NCBI RefSeq assembly: GCF_029837695.1
Contig: NZ_JAOEEA010000014.1
Span: 81,103-145,102, forward strand
DNA length: 64,000 nt
Direction of reading: 5' to 3'
DNA from: Pseudomonas sp. GD04019
GTDB taxonomy: Bacteria > Pseudomonadota > Gammaproteobacteria > Pseudomonadales > Pseudomonadaceae
In this document: in pieces, positions 61,488-64,000 of the stretch
Layout: the number at the start of each line of letters is the position of its first letter
Numbering within the stretch: position 1 is the stretch's first letter
Notes under the pieces: model-generated
What the model saw: the letters and a program-made list of their open reading frames with translations, nothing else
The model's database searches: none
Told to the model about the DNA's origin: nothing
Made by a program: the position numbers and the translations under genes

Positions 61488-62162
61488 CTATTGAGCACTT
61501 GCAACGCTTTCACACGGCATTATTTGGTGCTGCAGATCTTTGAAGTCCGAGGCCAGCTGCTGCAGGACATCGTCGGCCAAGCGACGACTCTCCGGAGCGA
61601 CGCGCACCCAGAAACTGCGCTGCGCTCGCGGCAGCTCTCGCAGCATCGGCTCGTAGCCCGCATCACGCAAACGCTGCATCACACTTTCCGCGGAATCGCT
61701 CCGGGGGAAAATCCCCAGAGAAATGCCGTTGGCCAGATCGCCCTGAGTGATGATGTAACTGTCGATCTTGCGTGCCTGCAACTCCTTTAACTGGCGCAAC
61801 GAGGCCTGGCGCGAAGCCAAAGGAGCCAGATAAACCCAATAGTCCAGCCCCGCCGCCGCATCCACCGCGCGCACCTGAGCCTCGATATCCAGAGCAATAA
61901 GGCGCTGCTCGATCTGCCGGGCAGCATCCTCGCCCTGGAAGCTCCCCAGGAACAGACAGGTTTCATCCACAGCGGAAGACGGCTGCACAAGCTCCGGACG
62001 CGTCTTCGCCCGGTCGGCAGCATCCAGCAGGCGAATGCCCTGGCGCTCTCCTTTATAGAGAGCCATTGGCTCCACTTCCTTGATCCGCAAAGGCGCCTGC
62101 TGCTGATGCCAGACGTAATAGAAGAGGTTAAGAACCAGCAGAAGCAGAAAGAACCAACGCAT
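61488..62162 (-). CDS. SPOR-domain membrane protein
   Basis: 224 aa. A single N-terminal membrane segment (MRWFFLLLLVLNLFYYVW) anchors a periplasmic C-terminal part (about 75-205) of SPOR type (LFLGSFQGEDAARQIEQRL; SFWVRVAP). SPOR domains bind denuded peptidoglycan at the septum. A corresponding gene follows coaX in P. aeruginosa. Its ATG overlaps the coaX stop codon (ATGA). The ORF extends 9 codons further but that part lies inside coaX. Confidence 0.8.
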   Translation of the reverse strand: MRWFFLLLLVLNLFYYVWHQQQAPLRIKEVEPMALYKGERQGIRLLDAADRAKTRPELVQPSSAVDETCLFLGSFQGEDAARQIEQRLIALDIEAQVRAVDAAAGLDYWVYLAPLASRQASLRQLKELQARKIDSYIITQGDLANGISLGIFPRSDSAESVMQRLRDAGYEPMLRELPRAQRSFWVRVAPESRRLADDVLQQLASDFKDLQHQIMPCESVASAQ

Positions 62163-62914
62163 CAAGCGCCCTCCACCGGCAGCGGGCAAGCCTGAGCCAA
62201 GCCGACGAACACAAGGTCAGACACTTGCCGCGCCTGCGGCAACACCTCGCTCACCAGGCCGGCATCGCCTCCCGTGAGATAAACACCAAAGGCCTCTCCA
62301 AGCAGCTCGCGAGCAAGCTCGACCTGAGTCAGGACAAAGCCGCGCAACATTAACGCGCAGCCGCGCTCTACAGCCTCGACCGTTACCCTTCCCGGCTGCA
62401 GACTATGCATCGCCAGCTCGGCCTCGGCATCGTCGTACCGGATACGCCTTGTATGAGTTCGTAACTGATTGCGCATCAGAGGAAGACCAGGACAGATATA
62501 TCCACCCAAGTGCTCGCCATCAGCAGTTACGAGATCGGAAGTGACCGCCGTCCCCAGATCCAGCACCAGACAAGCGCCCTGCTCCAGTTGATACGCGCCC
62601 ACCACCGCGAGCCAGCGATCCAGCCCAAGCCGCGCATAATCGTCATAACCGTTACGCACCCCCGCGAGTTGCAAGGCAGGCTGAGCGCAAAGCACCTCGA
62701 CCCCGAACTTCGCCTCGAGCACGCCCACCAACGATGAAGTTTCCGCATCGCTACGCACACTGACCAAGCGACAGCCCAGTAGCGACAAGCCAGCGACGTC
62801 GCGCAGCGCCTCGAGCAAGCGCTCATCGGAGTCAACGACGCCGCCATGCATCTGCCCCCCGCCTTGAACCCGCCACTTGATCAGGCTATTCCCGCAGTCC
62901 AGCTCAAGAATCAT
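62162..62914 (-). CDS. coaX: type III pantothenate kinase
   Basis: 250 aa. It catalyses the first step of CoA synthesis, ATP-dependent phosphorylation of pantothenate, using the ASKHA fold. Motifs: DCGNSLIKWR (phosphate 1), DLGTAVTSDLV (catalytic and phosphate 2), GGYICPGL and LTGGDAGLV (adenosine). The ATG at 62914 lies inside the end of birA (11-nt overlap). Pseudomonads use this form instead of CoaA. Confidence 0.97.
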   Translation of the reverse strand: MILELDCGNSLIKWRVQGGGQMHGGVVDSDERLLEALRDVAGLSLLGCRLVSVRSDAETSSLVGVLEAKFGVEVLCAQPALQLAGVRNGYDDYARLGLDRWLAVVGAYQLEQGACLVLDLGTAVTSDLVTADGEHLGGYICPGLPLMRNQLRTHTRRIRYDDAEAELAMHSLQPGRVTVEAVERGCALMLRGFVLTQVELARELLGEAFGVYLTGGDAGLVSEVLPQARQVSDLVFVGLAQACPLPVEGA

Positions 62915-63869
62915 CACGCAACCTCAGACTAAGCTCGCCACCACTGAATTGCCGCTCTTGCCCCGCAATATCCAGGCGCAGCGCTCCGACCCGATCCACT
63001 CCAAGGACGCGACCATCGATATGCTGAGGCCCCGCCAACAGGCTGACCTCCCGCCCCTGCCAGAGATGTTCCACCTCCCACTCCTCGCGCAACGCCGCAA
63101 AGCCCTCTCGCCCATGCAGATCCAGGTAATGGCGCAGCCAGCGACTCAGCATCAACACCAGCTCGGTGCGATCAATCATGCAGCCGAGTTGCTCTCGCAG
63201 CGAAGTCCAGGGCTGATCGATTGGCGTCGAGCTGCCAGGCAGCATATTCACATTGATACCGATGCCGATTACCACCTGACATGCACCCGCAGGATCTCCT
63301 GCAAGCTCGAGCAGTACACCGGCAATCTTTCGCCCCGAAGCCAGCAGATCGTTCGGCCACTTAAGCCCAACACTGGCGCAGCCAACCTCCTGCAGAGCCC
63401 GCAGCACAGCCAAGCCAACCGACAGACTTAAGCCATCGAGAGGAAAGGTCGAGCCTTCAAGACGCAGCCCGAGACTGTAATAGAGGTTCTCGCCAAATGG
63501 GCTGACCCAGGCACGCCCCCGACGACCGCGACCACTTTCCTGTTTCTCAGCCAATACCAGGAGCGGAGCTTCAGCAGAGGCGGCTAGGCGGCGCAGCACC
63601 TCGGCATTGGTGGAGTCGATCGACTCACTTACCTGGGCTTTCCAGCCAAAGCCACTAGAGGCAGCAAAGATCACCTCTTCATCCAACAACGAAAGCGGTG
63701 AGGCCAGACGGTATCCACGCCCGCGCACCCTATGCACTTGCAGGCCAAGTGCAGCTTCGAGATGCTGCAGACGCTTCCAGACAGCCGCACGACTGACTCC
63801 CAGCAGCGCCCCAATGGACTCGCCGGAATGAAACTGGCCATCCTGCAGCAGCCGCAATACTTCCCGCAT
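62904..63869 (-). CDS. birA: biotin--protein ligase and biotin repressor
   Basis: 321 aa. An N-terminal winged helix (about 1-60; GESIGALLGVSRAAVWKRLQ) can bind a bio operator. The central ligase domain has the biotinyl-AMP loop GRGRRGRAW, then KWPNDL and the catalytic Lys region GRKIAGVLLE. It attaches biotin to acetyl-CoA carboxylase. The ATG at 63869 is preferred to a TTG one codon earlier. It starts the birA-coaX-SPOR operon. The 131 bp to the window end hold nothing I can name. Confidence 0.97.
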   Translation of the reverse strand: MREVLRLLQDGQFHSGESIGALLGVSRAAVWKRLQHLEAALGLQVHRVRGRGYRLASPLSLLDEEVIFAASSGFGWKAQVSESIDSTNAEVLRRLAASAEAPLLVLAEKQESGRGRRGRAWVSPFGENLYYSLGLRLEGSTFPLDGLSLSVGLAVLRALQEVGCASVGLKWPNDLLASGRKIAGVLLELAGDPAGACQVVIGIGINVNMLPGSSTPIDQPWTSLREQLGCMIDRTELVLMLSRWLRHYLDLHGREGFAALREEWEVEHLWQGREVSLLAGPQHIDGRVLGVDRVGALRLDIAGQERQFSGGELSLRLRDDS

Positions 63870-64000
63870 CAAAAGAACGCTCGGATAAAGAGGCAGGCAT
63901 CATAACGATGCGACATTGAAATGCCTAGAAATGCCAACAACCAGCAATACTGGCAACCATCAACGTCATGGCAATTATCTTTTCATCCCGCCAGAAATAC

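Noticed and set aside
63870..64000. Start of an rRNA operon expected upstream of birA
   Set aside because: In PAO1 an rRNA operon is near birA, but no 5S, 23S or 16S sequence can be recognised in the last 131 bp.

Overview
The window is a chromosomal segment of a Pseudomonas species (Gammaproteobacteria), GC-rich and almost entirely coding. Three things point there. The block ssb / MFS transporter / uvrA / catalase / rplQ-rpoA and the block birA-coaX-SPOR-tRNA(Tyr,Gly,Thr)-tuf-tRNA(Trp)-secE-nusG follow the order I know from the P. aeruginosa group. RpoB (1357 aa) and RpoC (1399 aa) have the lengths I know for Pseudomonas. The iron, copper and chemotaxis genes are of pseudomonad type. It is not P. 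aeruginosa itself: the slot between uvrA and rplQ carries a catalase-peroxidase (katG) where PAO1 has bfrA and katA.

Left third (1-21.7 kb), accessory and environmental genes: a c5-type cytochrome lipoprotein, a class B flavin monooxygenase, a B12-binding radical SAM protein that resembles the anaerobic Mg-protoporphyrin ester cyclase BchE, a chemoreceptor, a small DUF3509-like protein, a copper receptor (OprC) with a DUF2946 partner, and a three-gene module of PAS histidine kinase, KaiC-like double ATPase and single-domain response regulator. Next come two complete cell-surface signalling systems, placed back to back. Each has an ECF sigma factor, a FecR anti-sigma factor and a TonB receptor with an STN signalling domain. 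The left one ends in a periplasmic Fes-type siderophore esterase. A Fur box lies in the shared divergent region.

Middle (21.5-29.2 kb), DNA maintenance and stress: a DUF3309 peptide, ssb, a YajR-like MFS exporter, uvrA and katG. A 154-bp element with 16-bp terminal inverted repeats sits in the uvrA leader and supplies its ribosome binding site.

Right half (29.4-63.9 kb), one long minus-strand run of the translation and transcription machinery. In transcription order it reads birA-coaX-SPOR; tRNA-Tyr, -Gly, -Thr, tufB, tRNA-Trp, secE, nusG; rplKAJL-rpoBC; rpsL-rpsG-fusA-tufA; the S10 operon (rpsJ to rpsQ); the spc operon (rplN to rpmJ); and the alpha operon (rpsM to rplQ). Readable -35/-10 promoters with 17-bp spacing lie at the operon joints, and several of them overlap or abut the hairpin that ends the previous operon. 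An extra joint of this kind splits the spc operon between rpsN and rpsH.

The two tuf genes are identical by eye except for a few silent changes near their ends and different start codons. I saw no CRISPR array, prophage, transposase or rRNA gene. All calls come from reading the sequence; no search was run.
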